This document shows positions 43,026-52,931 of a stretch of DNA of 64,000 nt, piece by piece. The translations under genes were made by a program, and so were the position numbers. The notes under the pieces were generated by a model. It ran no database searches and was not told where the DNA came from. It was given only the letters and a program-made list of their open reading frames with translations. The stretch is taken from the NCBI RefSeq assembly GCF_013155335.1, contig NZ_JABJQZ010000004.1, forward strand, positions 372,001-436,000, written 5' to 3'. The DNA is from Nocardioides sp. zg-1230 (GTDB lineage: Bacteria; Actinomycetota; Actinomycetes; Propionibacteriales; Nocardioidaceae). Numbering within the stretch: the stretch's first letter is position 1; each line of letters begins with the position of its first letter.

Positions 43026-44474
43026 ATGAGCGCGACACAGGCCACGCAGCACGACGTCGACGGGCAGGGGGAGGGCGAGCTCAAGCGGGTCCTCGGACCC
43101 AAGCTGCTGCTGCTCTTCATCGTCGGCGACATCCTCGGTGCCGGTGTGTACGCCGTCACGGGTCGGCTCGCCGGCCAGGTCGGCGGCATCGCCTGGCTGC
43201 CGTTCCTGGTGGCGTTCGCGGTGGCCACGGTCACCGCCTTCAGCTACCTCGAGCTGGTCACGAAGTACCCCCAGGCCGCCGGCGCCGCGCTCTACACGCA
43301 CAAGGCGTTCGGCATCCACTTCATCACCTTCCTGGTGGCGTTCACCGTGGTGTGCTCGGGCGTCACCAGCGCTTCCACGTCGTCCAACCTGCTGGCCGCC
43401 AATCTGCTCATCGGCTTCGGCAACGACGACCCGAGCTCGGCCGCGACCCTCACCACGGCGCTCGTGTTCATGGTGGTGCTCGCCCTCATCAACCTCCGGG
43501 GCGTGGGTGAGAGCGTGAAGTTCAACGTGCTCCTGACCCTCGTCGAGATGCTCGCGCTAGCCATCGTGATCGGCATCGGCATCTGGGTCATCGCCTCCGG
43601 TGACGGCGACCTGAGCCGGGTCACGGTGTTCGAGAGCCCGGACGACAAGGGTCTGTTCATGGCGGTCACCGTCGCCACCGCCATCGCGTTCTTCTCGATG
43701 GTCGGCTTCGAGGACTCGGTCAACATGGTCGAGGAGACCAAGGACCCGATGCGGATCTTCCCGCGCACGATGTTCACCGGCCTCGGCATCGCGGTGCTGA
43801 TCTACATGCTCGTCGCGATCTCGGTCGTCGCCGTCATCCCGCCCGGGCAGATCGCCGAGCCCACCAACACCGAGGCCGGGATCCTGCTCGACGTGGTCAA
43901 GGTCGGTGCCCCCGACCTGCCCATCGACACGATCTTCCCGTTCCTGACCGTCTTCGCGGTGGCCAACACCGCCTTGATCAACATGCTGATGGCGAGCCGG
44001 CTGATCTACGGCATGGCCCGCCAGGACGTGCTCCCGCGCTCCCTCGGCAAGGTGCTCGCCGGCCGTCGCTCGCCCTGGACCGCGATCATCTTCACCACCC
44101 TCCTCGCGCTCGGCCTGATCACGGTGGTCACCCTCGACTCCGAGTCCTCGGTCGTCGCCGCCCTCTCCGGCACGACCGCGCTGCTGCTGCTCGCGGTCTT
44201 CACGATCGTCAACGTGGCGTGCCTGATCCTGCGGCGCGACCCCACGCCCGATGGCGCGTTCCGGGCGCCGTCCGCCCTGCCGGTGGTCGGCGCACTGTGC
44301 TGCGCGTACCTCCTCGGACCGTGGGCGCGGCTCGAAGCCGACATGATCCAGTACCGGATCGCCGCCGGCCTGCTCGGCGTCGGCGTGGTGCTGTGGGCAC
44401 TGACCTGGCTGACCAACCGCGGCGTGCGTGCGAAGAAGACCGGCTTCCGCGACATCGACCACCTCGAGGAGTGA
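43026..44474 (+). CDS. APC-family amino acid/polyamine permease
   Basis: A 482-residue transporter starting at ATG 43026 with a GAGGGGAG ribosome site. Twelve to fourteen membrane helices. The first helix carries the unwound-helix motif IVGDILGAGVYAVTG, which matches APC permeases (GxG substrate site); helix 6 has FFSMVGFEDSVNMVEETKDP. Substrate unknown, probably an amino acid. Upstream 196 bp is the shared promoter region. Confidence 0.93.
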   Translation: MSATQATQHDVDGQGEGELKRVLGPKLLLLFIVGDILGAGVYAVTGRLAGQVGGIAWLPFLVAFAVATVTAFSYLELVTKYPQAAGAALYTHKAFGIHFITFLVAFTVVCSGVTSASTSSNLLAANLLIGFGNDDPSSAATLTTALVFMVVLALINLRGVGESVKFNVLLTLVEMLALAIVIGIGIWVIASGDGDLSRVTVFESPDDKGLFMAVTVATAIAFFSMVGFEDSVNMVEETKDPMRIFPRTMFTGLGIAVLIYMLVAISVVAVIPPGQIAEPTNTEAGILLDVVKVGAPDLPIDTIFPFLTVFAVANTALINMLMASRLIYGMARQDVLPRSLGKVLAGRRSPWTAIIFTTLLALGLITVVTLDSESSVVAALSGTTALLLLAVFTIVNVACLILRRDPTPDGAFRAPSALPVVGALCCAYLLGPWARLEADMIQYRIAAGLLGVGVVLWALTWLTNRGVRAKKTGFRDIDHLEE

Positions 44475-44541
44475 GGCGCTCGCAGCCGACACGGCGGGGT
44501 TCGGTACGCGCCCGTCGGTCCTGCCGTCTACGGTTGTCCGA

Positions 44542-45927
44542 GTGACGCGACGACGTGTGGGGCCCGTGCTGGCGGTGCTGGTGGCCGGAGCGCTCGGCTG
44601 CTCGACGGCCACGCCACCTGCGCCTCCCGCGAGCGCGACGCCTGCCTCCGACGACGGCGTACCGGCCAGCGTCCAGCCGACCGCCGACCCGAGCTCCGGT
44701 CGTACGTCGACCCACTTCCCGACGGCGTCCCTGCGCGGCCCGCGCGACCGGCCGTCCGTGCCGGCGGCTCCCGACCTGGCCGGGGCCTACCGCTTCGTCT
44801 CCGCGCCCGACTTCCTCAACCAGGACGTCGCCGACCTCGCCGCCGACGGCCGGCGGACCTATGTCGTCAAGGGCACCGGTGAGGTCGCCAACTCGACCAA
44901 CGAGGCCTACGAGACCGCGCTCGACACCGTGATCGACGAGATGGCCTCCCACGGCACGCGCGACGTGCTCGTCCCCGGCGACCTCGTCGAGGGACGCTGG
45001 GGGCGCGACGACGCGCGGACTGGCGTCTTCGGACCGGTGCGGACGCAGGCCCAGCGCCTGCGCGCGTGGCGCCGGGCGGCCGACGTCTACTACCCCGCCT
45101 GGTTCGAGCGGTTCGACGACCACGGCCTGACGACGTATCCGGCGGTCGGCGACCACGAGATGGGCGACGACCCGTGGCGGGTCAAGCGGGGCCACGCGTG
45201 GGTCGACTTCAAGCGACGCCACATCCCGCAGTTCAAGCAGATCTTCGCCGACCAGGCGCTCTCGGGCAGCGACGGTCGCCCCCGGTTCGCCGAGCGCCCG
45301 GAGCGGGGCCCGGCCAGACACACGGCCTACTCGGTGCGGCTCGACCCCGACGTCCTCCTGGTGACGCTCGACGTCTTCGAGCGGCGCGACGGCGACGTGC
45401 ACATCTCCGTGGACCGGGCGCAGCTGCGCTGGCTGCGCTCCGTGCTCCGCAAGGCCCGCAAGGACGACGTCCCGTGGGTGATGGTGCAGGCCCACACGCC
45501 GATGCCCGGCAAGGTCCGCGTGCGCAACTCGACCCACCTCGTCTACGAGAAGGGCCGCGCGTCCGAGCTGTGGCGCACCATGGTCGACGGCGGCGTCGAC
45601 GTCTACCTCAGCGGCGAGGTGCACGACCAGACCGTCCGCAGCCGCGACGGCATCCTGGAGGTGTCGCACGGGTCGCTGTTCTACCGGGGCGAGGCGTCGT
45701 ACCTCGTGGGCCAGGCCACTGCGGACCGCCTCGTGCTGGAGAACCACCAGTTCCGCGGCGAGGTCGGCTTCGAGGACCGGCTGTGGACCACGTCGCGCCA
45801 GGGCGCACCGGGCCACATCAGCTACCCCGACGCGTCGGTCGTCACCGGCACCCTCGCCGCCACCCGCACCCGCTCCGGGGGGCTGCGCGTCGACGACGCG
45901 GCGGGCGTGCTCACGCCGCGCGGCTGA
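44542..45927 (+). CDS. Lipoprotein calcineurin-like metallophosphoesterase
   Basis: A 461-residue protein from GTG 44542. The N-terminus is a lipoprotein signal with lipobox AGALGC. A proline-rich linker precedes a calcineurin-like phosphoesterase domain: VPGDLVEG, VGDHEM (in place of GNHE), QAHTPMP and SGEVHDQ (in place of GHxH) provide the metal ligands. The first metal-binding block (DxH) is not obvious, with SAPDFLNQD at its expected position, so activity is not certain. Extracytoplasmic; substrate unknown. Confidence 0.82.
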   Translation: MTRRRVGPVLAVLVAGALGCSTATPPAPPASATPASDDGVPASVQPTADPSSGRTSTHFPTASLRGPRDRPSVPAAPDLAGAYRFVSAPDFLNQDVADLAADGRRTYVVKGTGEVANSTNEAYETALDTVIDEMASHGTRDVLVPGDLVEGRWGRDDARTGVFGPVRTQAQRLRAWRRAADVYYPAWFERFDDHGLTTYPAVGDHEMGDDPWRVKRGHAWVDFKRRHIPQFKQIFADQALSGSDGRPRFAERPERGPARHTAYSVRLDPDVLLVTLDVFERRDGDVHISVDRAQLRWLRSVLRKARKDDVPWVMVQAHTPMPGKVRVRNSTHLVYEKGRASELWRTMVDGGVDVYLSGEVHDQTVRSRDGILEVSHGSLFYRGEASYLVGQATADRLVLENHQFRGEVGFEDRLWTTSRQGAPGHISYPDASVVTGTLAATRTRSGGLRVDDAAGVLTPRG

Positions 45928-46023
45928 GCGACCACGACGGGCACGTCGGACGTGCGCGGCGTCACGCGTTCAGGGGTCGGTCAGGGTTCGGGCGCCGCGG
46001 CCGGGTCGCCGTACCCTTGACAG

Positions 46024-47361
46024 GTGAACGCCATCCCCACCCTCGAGCAGTTGCACGCCCTCGGGCCCAAGCAGCAGCCGACCTATCCCGACTCCGGGGC
46101 GGTCGACGCTGCGGTCGCCCGACTGAGGACCGCGCCGCCGCTCGTCTTTGCGGGGGAGTGCGACGACCTCACCGACAAGATCGCCGCCGTCACGCGGGGG
46201 GAGGCGTTCCTGCTCCAGGGCGGCGACTGCGCCGAGACCTTCGCCGGCGTGACCGCCGACAACGTCCGCAACAAGCTGCGCGTGCTGCTGCAGATGGCCG
46301 TCGTGCTGACGTACGCCGCCTCGGTGCCCGTCGTGAAGCTCGGTCGGCTCGCCGGCCAGTACGCCAAGCCGCGCAGCTCCGACCTCGAGACCCGCGACGG
46401 CGTCACCCTGCCGGCCTACCGTGGCGACGCGGTCAACGGCTACGACTTCACCCCCGAGGCGCGGGTCCCTGACCCGCAGCGCCTCGTCGAGGTCTACAAC
46501 TCCTCGGCCGCCACGCTCAACCTGGTCCGCGCCTTCGTGACCGGCGGTTACGCCGACCTGCGCCAGGTGCACACCTGGAACACCGACTTCGTGCAGAACT
46601 CGCCCTTCGGCCAGCGCTACGAGGCGATGGCCGACGAGATCGAGCGCGCGCTGACCTTCATGAAGGCGATCGGCGCCGACCCCGATGAGTTCCACCGCGT
46701 CGACTTCCACTCCAGCCACGAGGCGCTGCTGCTGGAGTACGAGCAGTCGCTGACCCGCATCGACTCGCGCACCGACCTGCCCTACAACGTGTCCGCGCAC
46801 TTCGTGTGGATCGGTGAGCGCACCCGTCAGCTCGACGGCGCGCACGTCGAGCTGCTGTCGAAGATCAAGAACCCGATCGGCATCAAGCTCGGCCCGACGA
46901 CGTCCCCGGACGACGCCCTCGCCTACGCCGCCCGCCTCAACCCGCAGAACACCCCGGGTCGGCTCACGTTCATCACCCGCTTCGGCGCCGGCAAGATCCG
47001 CGACGGGCTGCCCGCCCTCGTGGAGAAGGTCACCGCAGAGGGGCTCAACGTCGCGTGGGTCTGCGACCCCATGCACGGCAACACCTTCGAGGCGTCCTCG
47101 GGCTACAAGACCCGCCGCTTCGACGACGTCATCGACGAGGTGCAGGGCTTCTTCGACGTGCACCGCGGTCTCGGCACCTGGCCCGGCGGCGTCCACGTTG
47201 AGCTCACCGGCGACGACGTCACTGAGTGCGTCGGGGGCGGCGAGGAGATCGACGAGGTCGGCCTCTCCCACCGCTACGAGTCCGTCTGCGACCCCCGCCT
47301 CAACCGCGTCCAGTCCCTCGAGCTCGCCTTCCTCGTCGCCGAGATGCTGCGCAAGGCCTGA
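46024..47361 (+). CDS. aroG: Class II DAHP synthase
   Basis: A 445-residue enzyme of plant/mycobacterial type starting at GTG 46024. QGGDCAETFAG, the N-terminal binding motif, the arginine-rich KPRSSD region, IGERTRQLDGAHVEL, the catalytic KLGPTT and the metal-binding VCDPMHGNT are all present. It joins phosphoenolpyruvate and erythrose 4-phosphate, the first step of the shikimate pathway. As in mycobacteria (aroG near pknL and Rv2175c), it lies upstream of a Ser/Thr kinase and an Rv2175c-like gene. Followed by a small hairpin and two 52-bp repeats. Confidence 0.96.
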   Translation: MNAIPTLEQLHALGPKQQPTYPDSGAVDAAVARLRTAPPLVFAGECDDLTDKIAAVTRGEAFLLQGGDCAETFAGVTADNVRNKLRVLLQMAVVLTYAASVPVVKLGRLAGQYAKPRSSDLETRDGVTLPAYRGDAVNGYDFTPEARVPDPQRLVEVYNSSAATLNLVRAFVTGGYADLRQVHTWNTDFVQNSPFGQRYEAMADEIERALTFMKAIGADPDEFHRVDFHSSHEALLLEYEQSLTRIDSRTDLPYNVSAHFVWIGERTRQLDGAHVELLSKIKNPIGIKLGPTTSPDDALAYAARLNPQNTPGRLTFITRFGAGKIRDGLPALVEKVTAEGLNVAWVCDPMHGNTFEASSGYKTRRFDDVIDEVQGFFDVHRGLGTWPGGVHVELTGDDVTECVGGGEEIDEVGLSHRYESVCDPRLNRVQSLELAFLVAEMLRKA

Positions 47362-47405
47362 CGCCCTCCCCGCGGCCCGCGTCGTACGAGCGGTGCGTGA
47401 CGCAG

Positions 47406-47423
47406 GTTCCGCGGCGCCGGAAC
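47406..47423 (+). terminator. Hairpin downstream of aroG
   Basis: GTTCCG-CGGCGC-CGGAAC, an 18-base inverted repeat 45 bp after the aroG stop. There is no clear U-tract, so the terminator call is tentative. Confidence 0.35.
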
Positions 47424-47448
47424 GTGTCTGGCGCATCGACGTCGGGTT

Positions 47449-47500
47449 GAGCGGTGGCTGAGCGACGTTCCGGACGCTTGGAATGTGGGTGGACCACCGC
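47449..47500 (+). repeat. 52-bp intergenic direct repeat, copy 1
   Basis: Identical over 52 bp to the copy at 47532-47583, 31 bp away. Each copy is bounded by GCGGTGG and CCACCGC, with a smaller AGCG/CGCT pairing inside, so it can fold into a hairpin. The region between aroG and the aldolase gene (260 bp) is otherwise without genes. Confidence 0.85.
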
Positions 47501-47531
47501 CGGGGGCGTGTCGTACGACGGCGCGCCGGGC

Positions 47532-47583
47532 GAGCGGTGGCTGAGCGACGTTCCGGACGCTTGGAATGTGGGTGGACCACCGC
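47532..47583 (+). repeat. 52-bp intergenic direct repeat, copy 2
   Basis: Exact copy of 47449-47500, ending 38 bp before the threonine aldolase start. The terminal inverted repeat GCGGTGG/CCACCGC suggests a REP-like palindromic element or tandem terminators. Confidence 0.85.
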
Positions 47584-47621
47584 TAGGCCGAGGCCGGCGA
47601 GGGCCGTGATGGGATGAACCC

Positions 47622-48623
47622 GTGATCGACCTGCGCTCCGACACCCTGACCCGCCCGACCGACGCGATGCGCGAGGCGATGGCGCGTGCGGAGGTGGGCG
47701 ACGACGTCTACGGCGAGGATCCGACGGTCGCGGCGCTCGAGGAGCGGGTGGCCGGGATGTACGGTCACGAGGCTGCGTTGTTCACCCCGACCGGCTCGAT
47801 GGCCAACGTGCTCGCCGTCGCGAGCGTGGTCTCGCCCGGCGAGGAGGTGCTGTGCGAGTCCTCGGCCCACATCGCGCGCGCCGAGCTCGGTGCCCACGGT
47901 GCGATCACCGGGCTCACCATGCGCACCTGGACCAGGGAGCGCGGCCAGGTCGACCTGCCGGCGATCGAGGCGATGCACGCACCGGACATGGGCCCGTTCT
48001 TCGTGCGCACGGCCGCGGTGTCGGTCGAGAACACCCACAACTTCGCCGGGGGCGCCGTGCTGCCGATCGAAGACCTGCGCGCCCTGCGGACGTGGGCGGA
48101 GACGAACGACACCAAGCTGCACCTCGACGGCGCGCGGCTCTGGAACGCGCACGTCGCGACCGGGACGCCGCTCGCCGACTACGGCCGGATCGCCGACGTC
48201 CTCGCGGTCTGCCTGTCCAAGGGCCTCGGCGCGCCGATCGGGTCGCTCATGGTCGGCTCGGCCGACGCCGTCGCCGAGGCGCGGGTGCGGCGCAAGCGCA
48301 TGGGCGGCGGGATGCGGCAGGTCGGCGTGCTCGCCGCGGCCGGTGCGTACGCCCTCGACCACCACGTCGAGCGACTGGCGGACGACCACACCAACGCCCG
48401 GCTCCTCGGCGAGGCCCTCGGCCTCGACCCGAAGGACGTCGACACCAACATCGTCGTCGTCGAGCGGCCCGACGCCATGGCGTTCGTCGAGCGCGCCGCG
48501 ACGGAAGGGGTGCGCATCGCCGCGGTGGGACCGCGGACCGTACGACTGGTGACCCACCTCGACGTCTCGAGGTCCGATGCCGAGCGGGCGGCCGCCGTGC
48601 TCAGCCGGCTCGCCGCCCCGTGA
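47622..48623 (+). CDS. Low-specificity L-threonine aldolase
   Basis: A 333-residue PLP enzyme of the beta-eliminating lyase family. IDLRSDTLTRPTDAMREAM at the N-terminus is typical, as is GDDVYGEDPTV; HLDGARLWN holds the aspartate and arginine contacts, and the PLP lysine is in CLSKGLGAPIGS. It splits L-threonine (or allo-threonine) into glycine and acetaldehyde. Convergent with and overlapping the next gene by 23 bp. Confidence 0.94.
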   Translation: MIDLRSDTLTRPTDAMREAMARAEVGDDVYGEDPTVAALEERVAGMYGHEAALFTPTGSMANVLAVASVVSPGEEVLCESSAHIARAELGAHGAITGLTMRTWTRERGQVDLPAIEAMHAPDMGPFFVRTAAVSVENTHNFAGGAVLPIEDLRALRTWAETNDTKLHLDGARLWNAHVATGTPLADYGRIADVLAVCLSKGLGAPIGSLMVGSADAVAEARVRRKRMGGGMRQVGVLAAAGAYALDHHVERLADDHTNARLLGEALGLDPKDVDTNIVVVERPDAMAFVERAATEGVRIAAVGPRTVRLVTHLDVSRSDAERAAAVLSRLAAP

Positions 48624-49698
48624 TGCTCACCTCGCTGATCGCGGTGTAGTCCCGGCCGAGGTTGCCGGCGCCGGGCGGGGTCACGGCGGTGAAGGTCAGG
48701 GTGACCGCGGCCGTCTCGACCGGCGGCACCTTGAGCCGCTGCATGCCGGGTCGCTCGGCGAACGTCTGCTCGACCGTCGTGCCGTCGTCGAAGCCCCAGG
48801 TGACCGCGACCGTGCGCCGGTTGTTGGGGTACCAGTCGACGCCGGCGACCTTCTTCGCGTAGCCGTTGACCAGGCCCACCCGGGTGACCACCCCGGGCTC
48901 GGGCAGCGTCACCGTGATCGTCTGGCCCGTCGCGTCGCCGGCCGTGCGCCAGGCCGTGGCGGGGTTGCCGTCACCCATCTGGCTGGCCACGTAGGCCACC
49001 AGGTTGCCGTCGAAGTCGGTCGTCGGCGGCGCCGTGCCGGGCACCTCGAAGGTGGCGCCCCGGGCCAGCTCGCGCACCTTGCCGACCCCGGCCGGCGCCT
49101 CCCCGTCGGAGGGTCCGTCGCCGGTCGAGCCGTCGCCGGACGACCCGGTGTCCGAGGAACCGGAGTCGGGCGGCGGTGCCTCAGCGCTGCTCGTCGCGCC
49201 GCTGGCGGGGTCGGTGGCGACCTCGTCGCCGGTGTCGAAGACCCGCAGCAGAACGAAGGCGAGACCCATCAGCAGTGCCGCGCCCAGGACCCAGCCGATC
49301 CACGCCTTGCCGCGGACCGGGAGGTCGGCGTCCAGGTCGTCGACCTCCTCGTAGGGCAGCAGGTCCTGACGCGGGTCCCAGGCCGTCCGCCGCGTCGCGA
49401 CGGGTGCCGGCTCGTCGCGTACGTCGTCGTGCGTCACGTCGTCGCGCTCCGGGTCGACGGCCGACTCCGCAGGGACCGCGTCGGCCGGACGCCTGTCAGG
49501 CGTCGGACCGGAGGGATCGTCGGAAGCTTCCTTGAGCGCGGGAGCCGTTGTCGTCATGGTGGCCGACGGGGGAGCAGAGGCGGCCGACGGATCCGCGCGG
49601 ACCGGTGCGGGCGCGCCGATGCGGTGCCCACAGTTGAGGCAGAACCGCCCCACCCCCAGCTCGGCGCCGCACGCCACGCACGTGTCCACGGGCCCCAC
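48601..49698 (-). CDS. Zinc ribbon membrane protein with discoidin-like domain
   Basis: A 365-residue protein. N-terminal zinc ribbon (CVACGAELG and CLNCGHRIG, residues 8-30) and a long acidic region, then one membrane helix at about 133-152, a serine, glycine and proline-rich linker and an extracytoplasmic domain of about 150 residues resembling F5/8 type C (discoidin) folds: VASQMGDGNPATAWRTAGDATGQTITVTLP and a closing AISEVSITGRRAG. Possibly a sensor joining the cytoplasm and the wall. Function unknown. Confidence 0.78.
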   Translation of the reverse strand: MGPVDTCVACGAELGVGRFCLNCGHRIGAPAPVRADPSAASAPPSATMTTTAPALKEASDDPSGPTPDRRPADAVPAESAVDPERDDVTHDDVRDEPAPVATRRTAWDPRQDLLPYEEVDDLDADLPVRGKAWIGWVLGAALLMGLAFVLLRVFDTGDEVATDPASGATSSAEAPPPDSGSSDTGSSGDGSTGDGPSDGEAPAGVGKVRELARGATFEVPGTAPPTTDFDGNLVAYVASQMGDGNPATAWRTAGDATGQTITVTLPEPGVVTRVGLVNGYAKKVAGVDWYPNNRRTVAVTWGFDDGTTVEQTFAERPGMQRLKVPPVETAAVTLTFTAVTPPGAGNLGRDYTAISEVSITGRRAG

Positions 49699-49749
49699 GA
49701 TAGGGGGACGGACCCACGTCGAGGTCCACCCGAGGGACGGGGCCGCGCC

Positions 49750-50649
49750 TCACACGGCGATGTGCGGGACCTCGCCCTCCACCACCCGCCGCGGGGCGAG
49801 CTCGACCATCAGCATCGCGGCGAGCACCATCGAACCGCCGACGAGCAGCCGGGTCGTCACGTCCTCGCCGCCGAGCCAGACCGCGAAGAACGAGGCGAAG
49901 ACCGGCTCCATGCTCATGATGATCGCGCTGCGCGTCGGGGGCAGGTGTGCCTGCGCCCAGGTCTGCCCGAGCAGGCCGAGCGCTCCGACCACCACCGCCA
50001 TGTAGACCACCGCCCACCAGTCGGCGGCCCGGTCGGGCAGCACGATGCCGTCGTGGACGGTCGCCATCGTGCACACGACGGCGATCACCACGATCTGCAG
50101 GATGGTCATGCCCACGGCGTCCTGCGCGGTCGACCACGCGCCGAGCCCGACGATGTGCAGTGCGTAGAGCACCGCCGACGCGAGGGTGATCAGCTCGCCG
50201 TAGCCGATGCTGAAGCCGTTGAGCGCGAGCACGCCCAGCCCCACGGTCGCGAGCACGACGGCCGCCCAGGTGATCGGCGGGATCCGCGTGCGGAGGATGG
50301 CCGCCGCGAGCAGCGGGGTGAACACGACGTACAGGCCGGTGACGAACCCGCTGATGCTAGCCGGGGTGTGGGCCAGCCCGGCGGTCTGCAGGATCTGGGC
50401 GATGCCGTAGAGGACGCCGAGCACGATCGCGTGGCGGCGTACGACGGGGGAGAGCCGGCCGAGGGCCTTCGGCGCGACCACCAGCAGCACGAGCGAGGCG
50501 ATGGCGAACCGCACGGCCAGGAAGTCGAGCGTGGGGACCCGGTCGAGCAGGTCCTTGATCATGAAGAACGTCGAGCCCCAGCACGCCGCGATGGCGAGCA
50601 GCGCGAGCGCCGCCAGCACGGACGTACGACGGGTCTGCTCGGCGGGCAC
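49750..50649 (-). CDS. DMT superfamily (EamA) transporter
   Basis: A 299-residue protein with ten membrane helices in two EamA repeats; ACWGSTFFMIK near the start and AWGQAHLPPTRSAII-like sequence in the second repeat (QTWAQAHLPPTRSA) are characteristic. Likely an exporter of metabolites or amino acids. It starts 19 bp after the kinase gene stop in the same direction. Confidence 0.9.
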   Translation of the reverse strand: MPAEQTRRTSVLAALALLAIAACWGSTFFMIKDLLDRVPTLDFLAVRFAIASLVLLVVAPKALGRLSPVVRRHAIVLGVLYGIAQILQTAGLAHTPASISGFVTGLYVVFTPLLAAAILRTRIPPITWAAVVLATVGLGVLALNGFSIGYGELITLASAVLYALHIVGLGAWSTAQDAVGMTILQIVVIAVVCTMATVHDGIVLPDRAADWWAVVYMAVVVGALGLLGQTWAQAHLPPTRSAIIMSMEPVFASFFAVWLGGEDVTTRLLVGGSMVLAAMLMVELAPRRVVEGEVPHIAV

Positions 50650-50667
50650 GGAGGGAAATCTAGGTCC

Positions 50668-52824
50668 TCAGACGAGGAACAACGTGATCGTCGATCCCTT
50701 CGGGACCTCGTCGCCGGCGCCGGGGTCGGAGCTGGCGACGTAGCCGAGGCCGAGGTAGGTGCTGGACTCCTCGGTCTCGACCACGAACCCGAGGCCCTCG
50801 AGCAGCTCGGTCGCGGCCTCGACGCCCATGGCCTGCACCCGCGGCACCTCGACCAGCTCGGGACCGAGGGAGACGACGAAGGACACCGTGTCGCCGCGGA
50901 AGAGGGTGGCCTCGGGCGGGTCCTGGGAGATGACGTCGCCCTCGTCGACCGAGTCGCTGTACTCCTCGCCGGTGACGCTCACCTGCAGCCCGCGCTTCTC
51001 GAGGGCCGCCGAGGCGTCGTCGAACGACTCGCCCGTCCAGTCCTTCACCTCGATCGGCTTGCGGCCGCGACTGAGCACGAGGTCGACGGTCGCGCCCGGC
51101 TTGAGGGTGGTGCCGGCCTTCGGCGAGGTGCGGATGACCTGTCCCTCGGGCACCGTCTCGCTCCACCGCCCCTTGCTCGCACCGAAGGCGAGGTTGGTCG
51201 CGGCGAGCGCGTCCTGGGCCTGGTCCTCGGTCTGCCCGACGAGGTCGGGCACGTCGTAGCGCTCCGGCCCGAGGGACAGGGTGAGGCTGACGGTGCCACC
51301 GTCGAGCACCTTGCCGCCCGGTCCGGGGTCGGTGGCGATGACCAGTCCGGGGGCGACGTTCTCGCTGTAGGCAGGCTCACCCGCCTCGGCCTCGAGGCCG
51401 GCGTCCTCCAGCTCGGCGGTCGCGGCGGCCTCGTCGAGTCCCAGGACGCCCGGCGTCGTGGTGTAGCGCTCCCAGCCGAACCACCAGGCTCCGGCCGCGA
51501 CGCCGGTGACGAGCAGGAGGGACAGCAGCAGGACGAGGGGGCCCTTCATCGACCGACGACGCTCGGTGGTGTCGACGGGTGCCACCCGCGACGGTGCGCG
51601 TCCGGGACCGGGCCGTGTGCTCTGCGGTGGTGCCGGCAGGGTGGTCGTCGCGGCGGCCGCGGGTGCGACCGTCGTGCGCATCGGCTCGGTCACCGGACCG
51701 CCGGGAGGCGCAGGGTGCCGCTCGAGGGCGGTGGTGCGGTCCGGGCTGCCGTCGTCGACGAGCCCCGAGTCGCGCGGGTCCACCTCGGTGAGCAGCGCGA
51801 GCGCGCCGGCGTCGAACGGCTCGGGCGTGGTGTCGTCGGGCGACGCGGGCTCGTGGGACGCGGTCGCGGCGGGCCGCGGCAGGAGGTCGGCGGCCAGCTC
51901 GGCGTCGGCGTCGAGGCCGTCGCGCAGGGCCTGCTCGACCCGGTGCAGGTGGTGCAGCAGGACGGTCGCGTCGGCCGGGCGCTGGGCGCGGTCGCGCGAG
52001 GTCGCCCGGGCCACGAGGGCGTCGACGTAGTCGGGGATGCCGGGCTCGACCAGCGACGGCATCGGCACGTCGTGGTGGACGTGGCGGTAGGCCACCTGGA
52101 TCGGCGACTCGCCCTCGTGGGGCTTGCTGCCGGTGAGCAGCTCGTAGAGCACGACGCCGGAGGCGTAGACGTCGGCGCGGGCGTCCGAGCGGCCGTCGAT
52201 GACCAGCTCGGGGGCGAGGTAGGACACGGTGCCGATGAGCACGCCGCCGGTCGCGGTGTGCTGGGTGTCGGCGCTGACCGCCTTCGCCAGCCCGAAGTCG
52301 GCGACCTTCACGGTGCCGCCGTGTGCCTCGTCGGCGATCAGGACGTTCTCGGGCTTGACGTCGCGGTGGACCAGGCCCGCCCGGTGCGCGGCGGCGAGCG
52401 CGGACACGACGGGCTCGAGGAGGGCGAGGGCCCGCGCGGGCGCCATCGGCGCCTCCTTGCGCACCACGTCGCGCAGCGTGTGGCCGGGGACGTACTCCAT
52501 CACCAGGAAGATCGTGTCCGTGCCGTCGGACGTGTCGTCGCCCTGGTCGTAGACGCCGACGACGTGCGGGTGGTTGAGGCGGGCCGCGGCCCGGGCCTCG
52601 CGCACGAAGCGCTGCGCGAACTCCTGGTCGTCGCCGAGCCCGGGGTGCATGACCTTCACGGCGACGGTGCGGTCGAGGCGGGTGTCGGTGGCCTCGTAGA
52701 CACTGGCCATGCCACCGCGGGCCACCCGGGCGAGGATCCGGTAGCGGCCGTCCAGCAGCCGCCCGACCATGGGGTCGCCAGCGGCGCCGGGCGCGGCCGC
52801 GCGGGCGTGCTCGGATGGCTCCAC
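50668..52824 (-). CDS. PASTA-domain Ser/Thr protein kinase (PknL-like)
   Basis: A 718-residue transmembrane kinase. GTG 52824 is chosen because GGAGG lies seven bases before it. Kinase domain about 22-290: glycine-rich loop ARGGMASVY, lysine in VAVKVM, catalytic HRDVKPEN, and DFGLAK. After a disordered proline and threonine-rich region comes a membrane helix (about 435-455), then four PASTA domains (about 465-718) which sense muropeptides or lipid II. In mycobacteria PknL lies near aroG and phosphorylates Rv2175c; here the Rv2175c-like gene is 2 kb away, separated by two envelope genes. Confidence 0.94.
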   Translation of the reverse strand: MEPSEHARAAAPGAAGDPMVGRLLDGRYRILARVARGGMASVYEATDTRLDRTVAVKVMHPGLGDDQEFAQRFVREARAAARLNHPHVVGVYDQGDDTSDGTDTIFLVMEYVPGHTLRDVVRKEAPMAPARALALLEPVVSALAAAHRAGLVHRDVKPENVLIADEAHGGTVKVADFGLAKAVSADTQHTATGGVLIGTVSYLAPELVIDGRSDARADVYASGVVLYELLTGSKPHEGESPIQVAYRHVHHDVPMPSLVEPGIPDYVDALVARATSRDRAQRPADATVLLHHLHRVEQALRDGLDADAELAADLLPRPAATASHEPASPDDTTPEPFDAGALALLTEVDPRDSGLVDDGSPDRTTALERHPAPPGGPVTEPMRTTVAPAAAATTTLPAPPQSTRPGPGRAPSRVAPVDTTERRRSMKGPLVLLLSLLLVTGVAAGAWWFGWERYTTTPGVLGLDEAAATAELEDAGLEAEAGEPAYSENVAPGLVIATDPGPGGKVLDGGTVSLTLSLGPERYDVPDLVGQTEDQAQDALAATNLAFGASKGRWSETVPEGQVIRTSPKAGTTLKPGATVDLVLSRGRKPIEVKDWTGESFDDASAALEKRGLQVSVTGEEYSDSVDEGDVISQDPPEATLFRGDTVSFVVSLGPELVEVPRVQAMGVEAATELLEGLGFVVETEESSTYLGLGYVASSDPGAGDEVPKGSTITLFLV

Positions 52825-52931
52825 TGGTCGACCTCCACGCCGGACCAAGGGTGGGACGGGGAAGGATCCGGCGCGCCCATCGTACGGAAGCAGCGCGCGA
52901 GCCCACGCTCAGGCGCGGCCCCGGCGTGGCG

